Assembly (NCBI GenBank): GCA_023627715.1
Contig: JAMAHW010000002.1
Location: 496,001-560,000 of the forward strand
Direction of reading: 5' to 3'
Length of the DNA: 64,000 nucleotides
Origin: Periconia sp. R9002
Taxonomy: Eukaryota; Ascomycota; Dothideomycetes; Pleosporales; Periconiaceae
Shown: in pieces, positions 47,643-59,156 of the stretch
How positions within the stretch are numbered: the stretch's first letter is position 1
Layout: each line of letters begins with the position of its first letter
Notes under the pieces: generated by a model
Told to the model about the DNA's origin: nothing
Database searches by the model: none
What the model saw: the letters and a program-made list of their open reading frames with translations, nothing else
Made by a program: the position numbers and the translations under genes

Positions 47643-50253
47643 TTACTCAGATACCGACCCTGTATCGACGTGTTCATTGTGAGGGGCTGTGTCTTCAACC
47701 CAAAACAGCAGATTTATCATGGGATCCATGAACTTGAAGTCTTCCTCCGATGTGAAAATCGTGACCTTGGAGATCCACTTCCGCCCTAACTTGTTTCTAT
47801 GGGCAACTAACAAAAGTCCCCATGCCCATCCATTAGGAGAACCTTGGCAATAGTCAATCTCCATACGACACATGTAAATGAAAGAAGTGAGAAGAAGTGA
47901 AAACTTACCTATGAGCACCTTTCCTTCCTCGGAATCAAGATCGAATGTATGTCCAGGCCAATCTTTTAACTTTCTACCGTGGTTGTTGATGATTCTATTG
48001 ATAAGCTTCTCTGACACGGAGTTGGAAACATCAGTCACCATGATGTACTTGAGATTGGTGACATCGTGGGCTTCAAGCGCCCAGAATCCCCAAAAGACAT
48101 CAGACATGTGGCGGAGCAGAGGAAGCTCTTCAGGAGTCATTTTCTTCCCTATTCAAGAAGTCAATCATGTGAAGTATTGAGATAGAGTGCATCGCTTACC
48201 GTCGGGGTTAAATCCAGTGTTGGAGGGGCTTCTCACATTCTGGCAGATCAGAACTAAGGGTTGCAAGTTAGTTTGAAAACGTAAATTGCATACATACACA
48301 TTACTGGATGTACTTACGCCCAGCCTTCGCATTCACTGCTCCAGCGAATAGTGCCGACGTTTTCTATCGCATTCAAATTAGTATTCAATTTTGACTCTCA
48401 TAGAGAAAACGTCACCCACTCTGTACGTTTTTCCGTCCACCGTGTACATTTCATTTCGTGCACCAGCGCCAACACCATGCTCGGCCTTGAAACAATGAGT
48501 GTCCCCACCCTCTTCTTTGGACCGTGGGTCAATTTCCAGCGCGTCGAACATTGTTTTGACACCAAAGTTATAGAGTGACAATGGGCGCACCGGGCTCGAT
48601 GTCCATCCCCACTTTTCGAAGTTTTCTAGAAACACTGTTCAGTAAAAAAAATTCTATGCAGAGGTGTGTTCCAGGAAAAGCAAGCATACCCATGAAATCT
48701 TCGTCTTTCCAGGGGCTCTGCATGGAATCCGTATATAGACCTTGTATCTGCGCTGCGCGTTCGTCGTCTGTTCGCATCGCCGCAAATAGCTGTTCACCTT
48801 TGACCTGGTACTTGTGCCACAAATCGTCGTCGGCCGCATTTTCAGGGTTGTAGCCGCGACGATTCAAACTGGATGTAATCTGATGATACGGTTCTCGGTC
48901 ACGCTTTGAGGATAGTCTGTTTTTATTAAGTATATAGCAAGTAATGAATTCAAGTCGCAAACTATTAAGCAACAGTCCAGTACTATTCATAGAATCCACC
49001 CGGATAAAATAACAGTATAAAATACATGGAACAATGAAATATAGCATGGCAAGGCATGACTTACTGAATATCCGAACTATCGCCCGCTGAAGGCACATCT
49101 TCGACGTGGAAAAGGAGATGTGGTTCGTCGAACTCACTATCTTTGTCGTTCCGGAAAACCTGAACTTTGGAAAGCCATTTGTTTCCAAGCTGGGCTTTGT
49201 GTTGAAGAAGAAACCAGGCAAACGATGCGCCATTTTCACAGCCTCAAAAACCAGTCAGTGCTCAAGTCTTAGACAGAATTCAAATAACTTACCAATGAGG
49301 GCTTGTCCAGCTTTGCTACTGGCATCGAAAGTTGTTCCAGGCCAAACCGAAAGCTCTTTGCCTGCCTCACGGAGAGCACGGGCGGTTATCTCTTGTGTTT
49401 CAAAGTTTGCTATACTCTGAACCCAGAAATAATTGATATTTTGGACATTCGGGCCTCGGAACCAATATCCCCAGAGAACGTCCGACAGCTTTTGCAGTGA
49501 GGGAAGTTCTTCGAGCTCAGCAGGGCGTTTCCAGTTTTCTCGTGCTCCGTACATGGGTGATACCACATATTGGACGTAGATTACTCCTCCGACGTAGTTC
49601 ATGACAAACTTGTAGTGTGCCCCAGTTGCCCGGTACTCGTGCCCGTCGACACTGTACGTTTGTTGCGCGACAGGGACCTGGCTGTCTTTGTCCTCGTGAT
49701 AGACGGCAAACGCAACATTATCAGGGCCTGGTTCGCCGTTCAGCTTCAAGGCTTCGGTCGCGCTCTCCACATGCCAATGTCTATTATGATCGCCACGGAC
49801 TACGTCGTCATCTTCCGTATGATCGTGCCAGAACCATTTGTTAAGCTCTTCTATGTAATGTTAGCGCACTATACGGTAAAAAGACACAATGAACGTACCT
49901 TTGAGATCACCCTGCCAGATGCTCGCTGCAGAAGGTGGATCACGCGAGTCTTGGATAAGCTTGCTTGCATTTTCGTCCGATTCCTTCATAGCGGTGACAA
50001 GGCGGGCCCCTTTAAAGGACACTTTCTCCCACATAGCGTCGTCCGCGAGAGAATCAGGGTTATACCAGGAAGACAGATTGATATAGCGATTTTTTGTATC
50101 GTTTGCGGTGCTCATATTTCGAGTGAGCTTCCAATCGCGTTGAGGTAAGGATGCGTATCCGGATCGAGAAACTACTATGAGGATTTGAATGATGATATAA
50201 ATACCAAGAATGGCTGCTCCTAAGAGCTTCATGGAGCGTATTGGAGTAACCAT
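47643..50253 (-). CDS. Membrane-anchored protein of unknown family with two tandem modules (A and B)
   Basis: I do not recognise the family. Residues about 8-28 form a single membrane anchor (GAAILGIYIIIQILIVV), so a type II orientation with the modules outside or in the lumen is likely. Module A exons are 50253-49899, 49850-49293 and 49242-49065; module B exons are 48916-48690, 48625-48420, 48363-48318, 48253-48200, 48148-47909 and 47842-47643. Every joint has GT...AG and correct phase, giving 687 residues. Each module has a KG-x2-L-x2-AM helix, Y-x-VDG-x2-YR, LP-x-L-x3-SDV(L/F)WG, WPG-x-TF and LG-(N/R)-KW-(L/I)-SKV. The apparent stop TAA of A (49063-49061) lies inside a GTAAGT donor, and B has no separate promoter space, so I read them as one gene. 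If that splice is not used, A alone is a 364-residue protein ending at 49061. Confidence 0.65.
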
Positions 50254-50818
50254 CTTGGCGAGTTGAACAATGAGTGGGTTGAACGAGATTGTTGGGGAAG
50301 GAGCGTACAAATGGAAGTACAAAGTCACAATTTATATACAGGAGGGCAAGCACGGACACAGGGACCGTTTGTAGCAGGAGCGTGAAAGCTGCTTATAGGT
50401 CAGCAAACAGGTGTTTATCACTAGGAATATTGAGCAGAGTTATAGGCGTTTGGCGTATCAAACTGGATCCTCGTATCACAACTCAGTGAAAAGTTTTGTG
50501 GGACATGGTTTGTGGGAAACATTTTGATAGGCTCTTAGCTCGGCGGCTGAAGGGAAATTGATAAGCGGTGAAATATGAAAATCACCTCAAAGTGGTACGT
50601 GTAATCACCGAATCAATTCCAGGAGCTGAAGCATTGGCCTGAATGTAAATTCTTGGTAGATATATGAGTAAGATTCACTTCCCCGGTGATTCTTCCCAGA
50701 ACAGCAACCTCCACGGGGGCATTATATCACTGGGCCTATGCTCAAAGCACCGAGAGTTGGATCCTGAACTGTCCTTGTAAACGTGTACATCCAACCATCA
50801 TGATCCAATTATATTCTA
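50254..50818. other. Intergenic: promoter of the tandem-module gene and 3' flank of a secreted-protein gene
   Basis: 565 bp without a supported gene. A TATATA sequence lies near 50333, about 80 bp upstream of the module gene's start codon. Confidence 0.55.
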
Positions 50819-51257
50819 CTAGATTTTCTGGCAGAAGTATGCCATGTTCCCATCATTGTTCTCCAGATAATGCAAAACACCAGTGGCACGACACTGCGCA
50901 TCGATGACTTCCATTTCAGCATTGCAATGCTTGCCCCTACATATTACCAATCAGCTTCTACCTTCTAACAAAATCCTTTCAAAAGATTCGAAAGTATTGG
51001 TACACTGACGAGAAAAACTTGCAGCGGCAATCAGGATTGACCGTGTACTTGACATCGAGAGTCCTGAGTGGAAGGAGTGCGAAGGAGTAACATTCGTTCA
51101 CCTTCATATTATTGATGTCATCCCCGGGAGGGTAGATGGGGGAGACCCAGCCGCATTGCTTGGGATCGATTGGTCCGGGATCGCGGAGAGTTTTGATGGG
51201 GACAGAGGACCCGAAGCTGAGGGCGCCGAGGAGAGTGATGACGGTGGAGAGGTACAT
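50819..51257 (-). CDS. Small cysteine-containing secreted protein, 121 residues
   Basis: Unknown family. Exons are 51257-51010 and 50936-50819 with a 73-bp intron (GTCAGT...TAG, branch-like GCTGAT) that keeps phase. The product begins with a clear signal peptide (MYLSTVITLLGALSFGSS) and the mature part holds seven cysteines (in CGW, NECY, DCRC, KHC, AQC and FC contexts) in about 100 residues. Two arguments support the second exon: it is open to a proper stop and adds three cysteines. Without splicing, the first exon runs on to a short tail ending at 50979. Size, secretion and cysteines match the class of fungal small secreted proteins that includes effectors, but nothing in the sequence shows a host role. 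Confidence 0.65.
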
Positions 51258-51524
51258 TTCAACACAGGTCTCTGAGGCAGCTGTAATGGCTGATAGGTAC
51301 TGAGTTTGCGTTGTGTGATGCGGGGAAATGTGGGAAGTGAATGCAAAGTGTCCAGACTTGTGCATGTGGTTGCAATGATCACGTGCTGTTCCCCGGTTGG
51401 GGGAAAGAGGGACAAAGAAAAGAAGATAGACCATATTCAGGACATCTATATTGGCTAATATCAGAGATTGTTCAATGCACTAATTGGTTTGATCCGTTTA
51501 GTACAACCTTAGACTTCTCCGCCA

Positions 51525-52052
51525 CTAGCCAGCCTCCCCTTTCTTCCAACACTCATACAAAGTAGGCACACCCACACTATCACTAACATCTATCCATTTC
51601 CCATGCCTTGGTCCTTCGATCCGAACACTTTGCTTCTCCGCCGCACACTTCGATTCCTGATCCCTACACTGATTAGCACCCCCCCATCCTCCCCTGACCA
51701 CAAGAACAAAAGATCAAACTCACCACCAAAACACACACCAGGACCCCTTCCAAACTTTGAAAATCTCGTATCCAGAATCACAGTCTTCATCCAAATCAGG
51801 ATCTGCGCCAATGGCAGTTCTATCCCCCCTACAAGTGCTTGTTGGAATCACCTTCTGACACGATGCAGCATCTGGTTTCCCTATTTCTTTGCTGTAAAGA
51901 TGCCAGATGTTGCCCTGTGCAGTTTCGATTGTTCCCACGGGGGTGCGTGGTGGGTTTGTTGGACGTTCAGGGTTGGATGTGGGTGAACTGAAGGACGCGG
52001 AGGTGGCGGTCACGTAACTGATGATGAGGTTGCAGAGAGATATAAAGTGCAT
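51525..52052 (-). CDS. Small secreted protein, 155 residues
   Basis: Unknown family. Exons are 52052-51724 and 51663-51525; the 60-bp intron has a perfect GTGAGT donor, a GCTAAT branch site and a TAG acceptor. A signal peptide (MHFISLCNLIISYVTATSAS) precedes a Pro/Thr-rich stretch and then a domain with cysteines in ASCQKV, STCRGD, EDCDSGY, SWCVF, SKCAA and YECWKK contexts. The second exon, WDQESKCAAEKQSVRIEGPR onward, restores a long open frame and ends at TAG (51527-51525). It lies 267 bp upstream of the other secreted-protein gene on the same strand; both may be expressed and used together. An extracellular role is inferred only from the signal peptide. Confidence 0.65.
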
Positions 52053-52581
52053 TTTGACAGAGAGAACGAGCGACTACAGTAGGGAATGTGGTGAGGAAGG
52101 CCGAAACCAGCGTGTAGGATGTGTAGCGGGAGGGGAAGTCCTTGCCCCAGACTCAGGAGACTGAAATCGAAATCGGAAATTGAACTGAATGGGTCATTGT
52201 GACCAGCTTCTAGTGATCGACACACACTTCGTACAAATCACAACCCACATCCAATTATCAAACTTTGGTGTCGTAACTCATTGCGCGGAAATTCTGGCGA
52301 CTCTGTTACCCCAAATATGCAGGAAGCGGGCGATTTGTGGAATGGAGGGATGTACAAACTACCCGTTTCTCATTCTTATGTCGTAAAATGTAGAACGCAA
52401 GGCTAATTCAGTGATAACCAGTCGCACAAGCATGATACAAACGTTACACCGTCACAAATTAGGCTTGCTAAGTAATGTCTCGACACAGCTTACCTATCCG
52501 AGACATATTTCACATATACGTAAATCGATTTGAATGTTCTCAGGACAAGTTTCCGTGCTTCACTGCACTACTTCAAGAGCC
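52053..52581. other. Intergenic upstream of the secreted-protein pair
   Basis: 529 bp, probably the promoter of the 155-residue secreted protein plus the 3' flank of the SET-domain gene. No gene is seen. Confidence 0.55.
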
Positions 52582-54060
52582 TCACAACCGCAACTTCCAA
52601 CTCCAATGGCCGCGATGATCAGCCAATAATTCCTCCCAAATATTCAAACTCCCCGACGCCCCCCTCCAATCTTTCAACAATACTGCCTCCTTCGCGAGCT
52701 TTGCATACTCGAGTGCCTTGTCCGCTTTACCCACGGCATTCCATGCCAGTGCCGCGAATCCATATGGCACGTCCATGAACCCCTCAAGTCCCTCATCGTG
52801 ATACAACTGAACGAGCTGTTCCGCAAGTTGGGGACTTCCTGTTGAGGTGCGTGACCAGTCGTTCAACGCCGCTTGCATAGTTTGCATGGTGGCAAATGTG
52901 TCGTCGGTTTTAGTGGCGTTGGTGCAGCGCGCGCAGGTACAGGTAAAATGAAAGCCGGAGGTTAGGTGGGATTGGCGTTCTGGGGTGGGTGCCAGAGGAG
53001 AGGTGTCTGGTGGGTGTTAGTGGTTGGGCAAAGGGGTGATTTATTAGCGGGCTACGGAGAGAAGGAGGAGGAGAGGGTCTTGGGGTTGATGGAACGTACA
53101 TGCTATGGTGATTTCTTCCCCTTTTTTGATCTTTCTCGTGGCGTGTACAGTGTGTGTTAGCAATTCCGGGTCAATGACATACTGCGCACTACAGAGCGTG
53201 TCAGCAGGACTACTTCTGTATAGAGACACTCCGTCTCATAAAAAAGCCGAGCCATGTCACGAATACGCTTACTTGGGTGCACAATCATGATTAAACCTTG
53301 ATGTTTCCGGGAAGACAGCCAAATGATTCGCCCCATCAACCTCCACCTGAAAAGCGTTCGCCTTAACCACATCCTGATACTTCACGCTCTCAATATTGTA
53401 CACCTTCGCCAGATTCAGATACATCGTCTGCATCTCCACGGGCAGACGCTGTATAGCTTGGCTCCAGAATTTCTCTCGGTCGACCGTTGAAAGTTCGCTT
53501 TCCATGAACGCCAGAAAGACAGGTGTGTAAGCTGTAACGCGGTCTTTGAATCCAAGAGATCGAGACGCTGTCATGCCGATACCTCGGCCCGGGAGGGAGG
53601 CAGTGGTCCACATTCCAGATTTGATGTTGATGTTGGCGTGAGCCGTGTGGTGTTGAAAAGCCGGGAGGTTGGCGAAGGAGGAAGAAAGTGTGGGAGTTGT
53701 AAAGATTGAGATTCCTCGGTTATTGCCAAAGGAGGAGTTCGTGTATACGCATAGTACGTCGTTGATAGATTCGAGGATTTCGGTACATATTGGCGCATGG
53801 GTCCACGGGAAATGCTCAGAATCGGATTGTGGTTGTCGGAGAGACGATGATGTAGGCAAAGAGGAAGAACCCGATAAAAGGAGGGATGAATCCGGCTCTT
53901 TAATTAGATGTGCAGTCCCATCCGTAGAACTCATAAAATAAACACTGAACAACGTTCTCTCGTGCCAGCATTGCTGACGAAGCACCAACTGAGATGATAT
54001 AACGGATTGAACGCAGCTAAACGATGCAAGACTGAAAGAAAGGGTAGCCCGGACCCGCAT
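52582..54060 (-). CDS. SET-domain protein, possibly secreted
   Basis: SET-domain protein of the SMYD/Set5-like fungal type, a family that methylates lysines on histones or other proteins. Exons are 54060-53273, 53188-53100 and 53006-52582, giving 433 residues. The SET core shows GRGIGMTASRSL (about residue 170), SRFNHDCAPNAQY (the NHxC motif, here NHDC), KIKKGEEITIAY (the catalytic Tyr) and the post-SET zinc ligands in FTCTCARCT. The C-terminal part is helical, like TPR repeats. The first in-frame ATG (54060) gives an N-terminus (MRVRATLSFSLASFSCVQSV) that looks like a signal peptide; if translation starts at 53934 (MSSTDG) the protein is cytosolic. The substrate is unknown. Confidence 0.85.
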
Positions 54061-54477
54061 TGTCGCCAATATAGACGGGGAATGGAACGAATAGAGCTAG
54101 AAAGACACCAATATATCAAGCATTGTTCTGGACACGCAACCAGATTTCCCAGCAACGATGCCAAGAGGGACGAGACAAGAGGTGTAAGATCGAGTCAGAT
54201 CGGCGCAGGGGGAGTAAGCCAGCCTAAGATTAGTCATCATGCTTCAGCATGCACTTTAACAGAACTACCAACGTTAACATGAAGTACAATGGATCATCGC
54301 AGAGTATTATACTACTCGGGGTTTCGACGTAGGCGAAGAACTACCGACGTTGAGGATGGGTATATTGAAAAGCAAAAATGACAATATGACGTCTTTAAAT
54401 GTTTAATGGTTCATGAGTGAAATAAAACAAACCTGTGAGGATGAGAACAAGTACGAGGCATCTTTCCTTTATCCTTT
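54061..54477. other. Intergenic between the SET-domain gene and krr1
   Basis: 417 bp, with the SET-gene promoter on its left and the krr1 3' end on its right. Nothing else seen. Confidence 0.55.
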
Positions 54478-55652
<1,175 letters not shown>

Positions 55653-56320
55653 ATTGTATGCTTGTGTTAAATCGCGGAGGTTGTAGGTTGCGCCGTGCAG
55701 ATTTGGAGCATAAAAAAAGTTGGGGCGGTTTATCGTAGGGCGGTGAGAGACGGCAAAATCAGCTTGCCGATTTTAGCGTGCCAAGAAAGCAGCTCCCGTC
55801 AATCCCTGCACTACGCGAACTACACTAGGTTCATCAATTTGACTTTTGCACATCGTTTTTGCATATGGTCTTAGCTACTCCTTCCACCACCGTCTTTTGC
55901 ATTTTGCACTGCTACGCCCAAGTAAACTCCTTCAAATACCAGCCACTAAATCTGTGGTGACGTTTGTGATGCACCAATTCCTATTCTCCGTTTCCTGTAA
56001 TAGGCCCATCAAATTGCGAGTATCCCTTTTTCAGTTTCGACTGGTATCACATGTTATTCTATTTTGAATACTCTATGGCACTTGGCTCCTTTTCGAATAG
56101 AATGGTGGCGCGAAAGCAATGTATAAATACTCGTGGTGGTCCGACAAGAAACACGTTTAGGAAAACAGTCCATGGGAATATTACACAAATTGCTACCCCG
56201 TCAACCCCATACCTTGATTTTCTCTACTCTACGAAACTTGCTCTTGTTTCCCAGAAAACAGGTTTGACTAGGCCCCATCTTATACGCAGATCTGTACATC
56301 ATTTCCCAGCTTCTACCACC
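55653..56320. promoter_or_regulatory. Divergent promoter between krr1 and the SDR gene
   Basis: 668 bp between diverging starts; both promoters should lie here. No individual sites could be assigned. Frames upstream of 56321 are open in one frame but have no family resemblance. Confidence 0.5.
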
Positions 56321-57417
56321 ATGTCAGACGACTCCATTCCCGCCCAACTCAAACCCTACGCGGCGGTCCACACCAACACCAAAGGCGAGGGTGATGCTCG
56401 CCCCACAGCGCTTCAGATTATAAAGGACAACAATCTTGAAGGTACTTCTCATTGACTGACTCTAGAATAATCTCACTGAAAGGACATTCAGGCAAATGGC
56501 CTGACAAAACCGTTCTCATTACAGGCTGCTCCTCCGGCATAGGCGTCGCCACCACTGTCGCTCTCCTTGCAACAGGCGCTCACGTAATTGCTACAGCTCG
56601 CTCACTCCCTAAACTGACCACCGCCCTCTCCCCCTTCCTCCCTTCTCCATTCCCATCCAACCTAACACTCCTCCCTCTCGAACTAACTTCGCTCCCTTCA
56701 ATCCGTAGCTTCGCAGCCACCTTCCTGGAGACCACAAACAACAAACTCAATATCCTCATCGGCAATGCAGGCGTAATGGCTCTTCCAACACATACTCTCA
56801 CAGAAGCAGGCCATGAAATGCAACTCGGGACGAACCACCTGGGCCACTTCCTCCTTTTCCAACTCGTCAAACCCGCACTCCTTGCTTCTTCCTCACCTTC
56901 GTTTGCCTCTCGCGTCATTTCCCTTTCTTCAATGGCGCATAGGGACGGCCAAATCCCTTTCACGGACATCAATCTCCTCGAACCAGGAGCGTATACGCCA
57001 GGCGGGGCATACGCAAACTCCAAGCTCGCAAACATCTACTTCGCTAACGCTATCGAGCGGCGCTACGCCGCACAAGGAATCCACGCGTACTCTCTACATC
57101 CTGGTGGAATCGTCGATGGTTCTGGGCTGCAGGTTCATATCTGGGATCGCATTAGTGACATGTTGAAGCGAGAAGATGTGAAGAATTATGGGAAGAATCG
57201 CGAGCAAGGTGCTGCGACGACGGTCTGGGCAGCAGTAGCTGGGGTTTTGGAAGGGAAGGGGGGAGTTTATCTCGAAGACTGCCAGGTTTGTGGGGAATGG
57301 AAGCCTGGGATGGGAATGTTTGCTAGAGGGTGGGATAAAAGGGCTTTTGATGAGGAGAGTGAAGAGAAATTGTGGAGGATTAGTAATGTGTTGGTTGGGT
57401 TGGGGGAGGACGAGTGA
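56321..57417 (+). CDS. Short-chain dehydrogenase/reductase (retinol-dehydrogenase-like)
   Basis: NADP-type SDR of 351 residues. Exons are 56321-56441 and 56483-57417; the 41-bp intron is very short but keeps frame, giving NNLEGHSGKWPDKTVLITG. Motifs are TGCSSGIG (cofactor), NAGVMALP, LGTNHLGHFLL, SSMAHRDG and the catalytic YANSK, followed by SLHPGGI. This arrangement is typical of the WWOX/retinol-dehydrogenase-like fungal SDRs that often reduce ketones in secondary or lipid metabolism. There is no signal peptide or strong membrane anchor. The first 40 residues, before the Rossmann fold, are common in this subfamily. The substrate is unknown. Confidence 0.88.
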
Positions 57418-57839
57418 GTGGTGATGACGAGTATCATGGTATATTATCGTCCAGGTCAATGATTTGGAAAATTGAACAGACTGTCGGAGCCTTTGATGGT
57501 GCAGGCTACCTCATTCTTTTCTGTATGTTTCTGTCAATGACTGTATCTTTACACATATTTATAGGAGCTGTCTGGGTAGGTCCACTGGATCCTGCTTACA
57601 CTCAATCAGCTGGCACTTGCTTACTCATTTTGTCTCATAGGTGGTTTGAACAAAGATGATTATCCTCAATATCTAATCTTGGTCCAGATCCTTAAAGAGT
57701 TACTCAAAGCTGTATTGATACTATACATAGCCTTGACGTTCAACCAACGGCAGCGATGTCTCAACATATGCCCTTTGTGCCCCATGTCATAAGACCAAAT
57801 GAAGACAGTATACATTCCTCCAGCACCATTTACCGATTG
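57418..57839. other. Intergenic, 3' flank of the SDR gene
   Basis: 422 bp of AT-rich sequence with no supported gene. Confidence 0.5.
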
Positions 57840-58151
57840 TTATTGCCCATCGGTGCTAGTGACCACGCAGGTGCACCCCTTTTGTGTAGAAAGCTTGCCG
57901 GTATCCGGTCGGACGAACAAGGCACTCTGCTCATCGGGACCTTCGGCGAGGAATCGCTGCATTGGCGAGAGATCCTTGGGACGGATGATGTTGTTCAGAG
58001 AGAGAACATCTTTGTGGTATGGGCAAGTGCTTTGGGTGGGGGTTTGCGTAGAGGAGTTTGATGGTTGTTGTGTTTGATTCCTGGTACTAGAGTGAGTGAC
58101 TTTGTAACGGAAGGTTGAAAGAGCGTACGTTGAAGTTTGGTTGGAAGACAT
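57840..58151 (-). CDS. Possible small hypothetical protein, about 100 residues
   Basis: I do not recognise this product. A 103-codon frame starts at a clear ATG (58151) and is Ser/Thr/Gln-rich for the first 40 residues. It then contains CPYHKDVLSLNNIIRPKDLS, a composition that looks coding, and ends with KGCTCVV. Within it, bases about 58085-58129 (GTACGC...CTAG) could be spliced out without changing the frame, so the mature protein may be shorter. There is no signal peptide or membrane span. It could be a real small gene or a chance frame. Confidence 0.35.
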   Translation of the reverse strand: MSSNQTSTYALSTFRYKVTHSSTRNQTQQPSNSSTQTPTQSTCPYHKDVLSLNNIIRPKDLSPMQRFLAEGPDEQSALFVRPDTGKLSTQKGCTCVVTSTDGQ

Positions 58152-59156
58152 GATCGTTTGGGGTGGGAAAGCTCAATGATGTGGGAGAGGAAGGTTGTGG
58201 GATTTTATTAGTGGGAGTAGAACGATGGGTTAAGTAAATCACCGGTAACGAGAGTGAAAGATGGTTGATATCCGTTCCTAAGAAATTGGGGGAAAGAAGT
58301 GCTGATTTATATATCCCGATTGATCATTGTCAGTCAACCGCAACTGAGTTGTTATGTGTGTTGATATTGGAGCAAGACCCAATACTGGGCTCTTGGTTTT
58401 GCTCGAATTATTCGTCATGTCCACAACTTAGGAAACGCCTGATTATCAGCCACCATCCGTGTGTACATCAAGATGATGATGCATCTGTGTCTCTTATTGT
58501 ATTATATATCGTCCTCGTATTGGACCATCGTCTTTTGTTCATCTTGGCAGTCGAGAAGCGTGCAGAGAACAGGGCACTTCCTGCAGTAAGCTAGCCCCCT
58601 GTATTGGCGGCAAGTCTGCCGTACCTGGCCCTGATGATGTGTCTTGTATGTTGCCGTACATAATGGGTTGGAAAGTTTCGTTGATCTATTGCTAGCGCGG
58701 TCTCACTGAGACTTAAGTCCCAAAGAAAAATAGACTGTTAATTGGTTGGTATTCTTTCGTTCGGCTTGGCGTGGTGAGGGAGGTCCTTCTCGCTTATGCA
58801 TGCATAATTGATTGATGTGTTACCGGAGGGCGCCGCAGGCAACAAGGCAATCGTGCGAAATTTTGGGCTACCGTAATACGATGATGATTGCTTGCAGCTG
58901 CACATATGAATGGCTGTTACCCTTTTGTCAGTCTTGGCGGTAGCGCTTTGTCATTAACCGCCTCATTGAGAGAAATGGAACTTAAAAGGCTTAATCCCTC
59001 GACACCTCACTACCCAGCTTATTTCGTCTTTCTCGAAAGCTTCTGCCGTATTCCTGTCGCTGGTATTCATTCTTGAAACCCAAATATATCTTATCTCTCT
59101 GGCGATTCATTCATCACTTTTCAGTGCGCTCATCAGGCTGAAAGCGGTCAGTGAAC
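58152..59156. other. Intergenic upstream of the Clr5-domain gene
   Basis: 1.0 kb without a supported gene; open frames are short and overlap on both strands. The right end is likely the Clr5-gene promoter. Confidence 0.5.

Noticed and set aside
48917..49047. Separate start for module B at MLYFIVPCILYCYF (49047), a hydrophobic anchor-like start
   Set aside because: It would begin 14 bases after module A's stop, leaving no room for a promoter; the segment is AT-rich intron sequence, and the splice joining A to B is in phase. Kept as a weaker alternative.
48568..49239. 223-residue frame starting MKMAHRLPGFFF
   Set aside because: Its first part is an out-of-frame reading of module A's last exon followed by the A-B intron; only the piece from 48916 on is real, as module B.
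58265..58594. 109-residue plus-strand frame
   Set aside because: No family resemblance, no good start context, and not joined to neighbouring exons by plausible splices.
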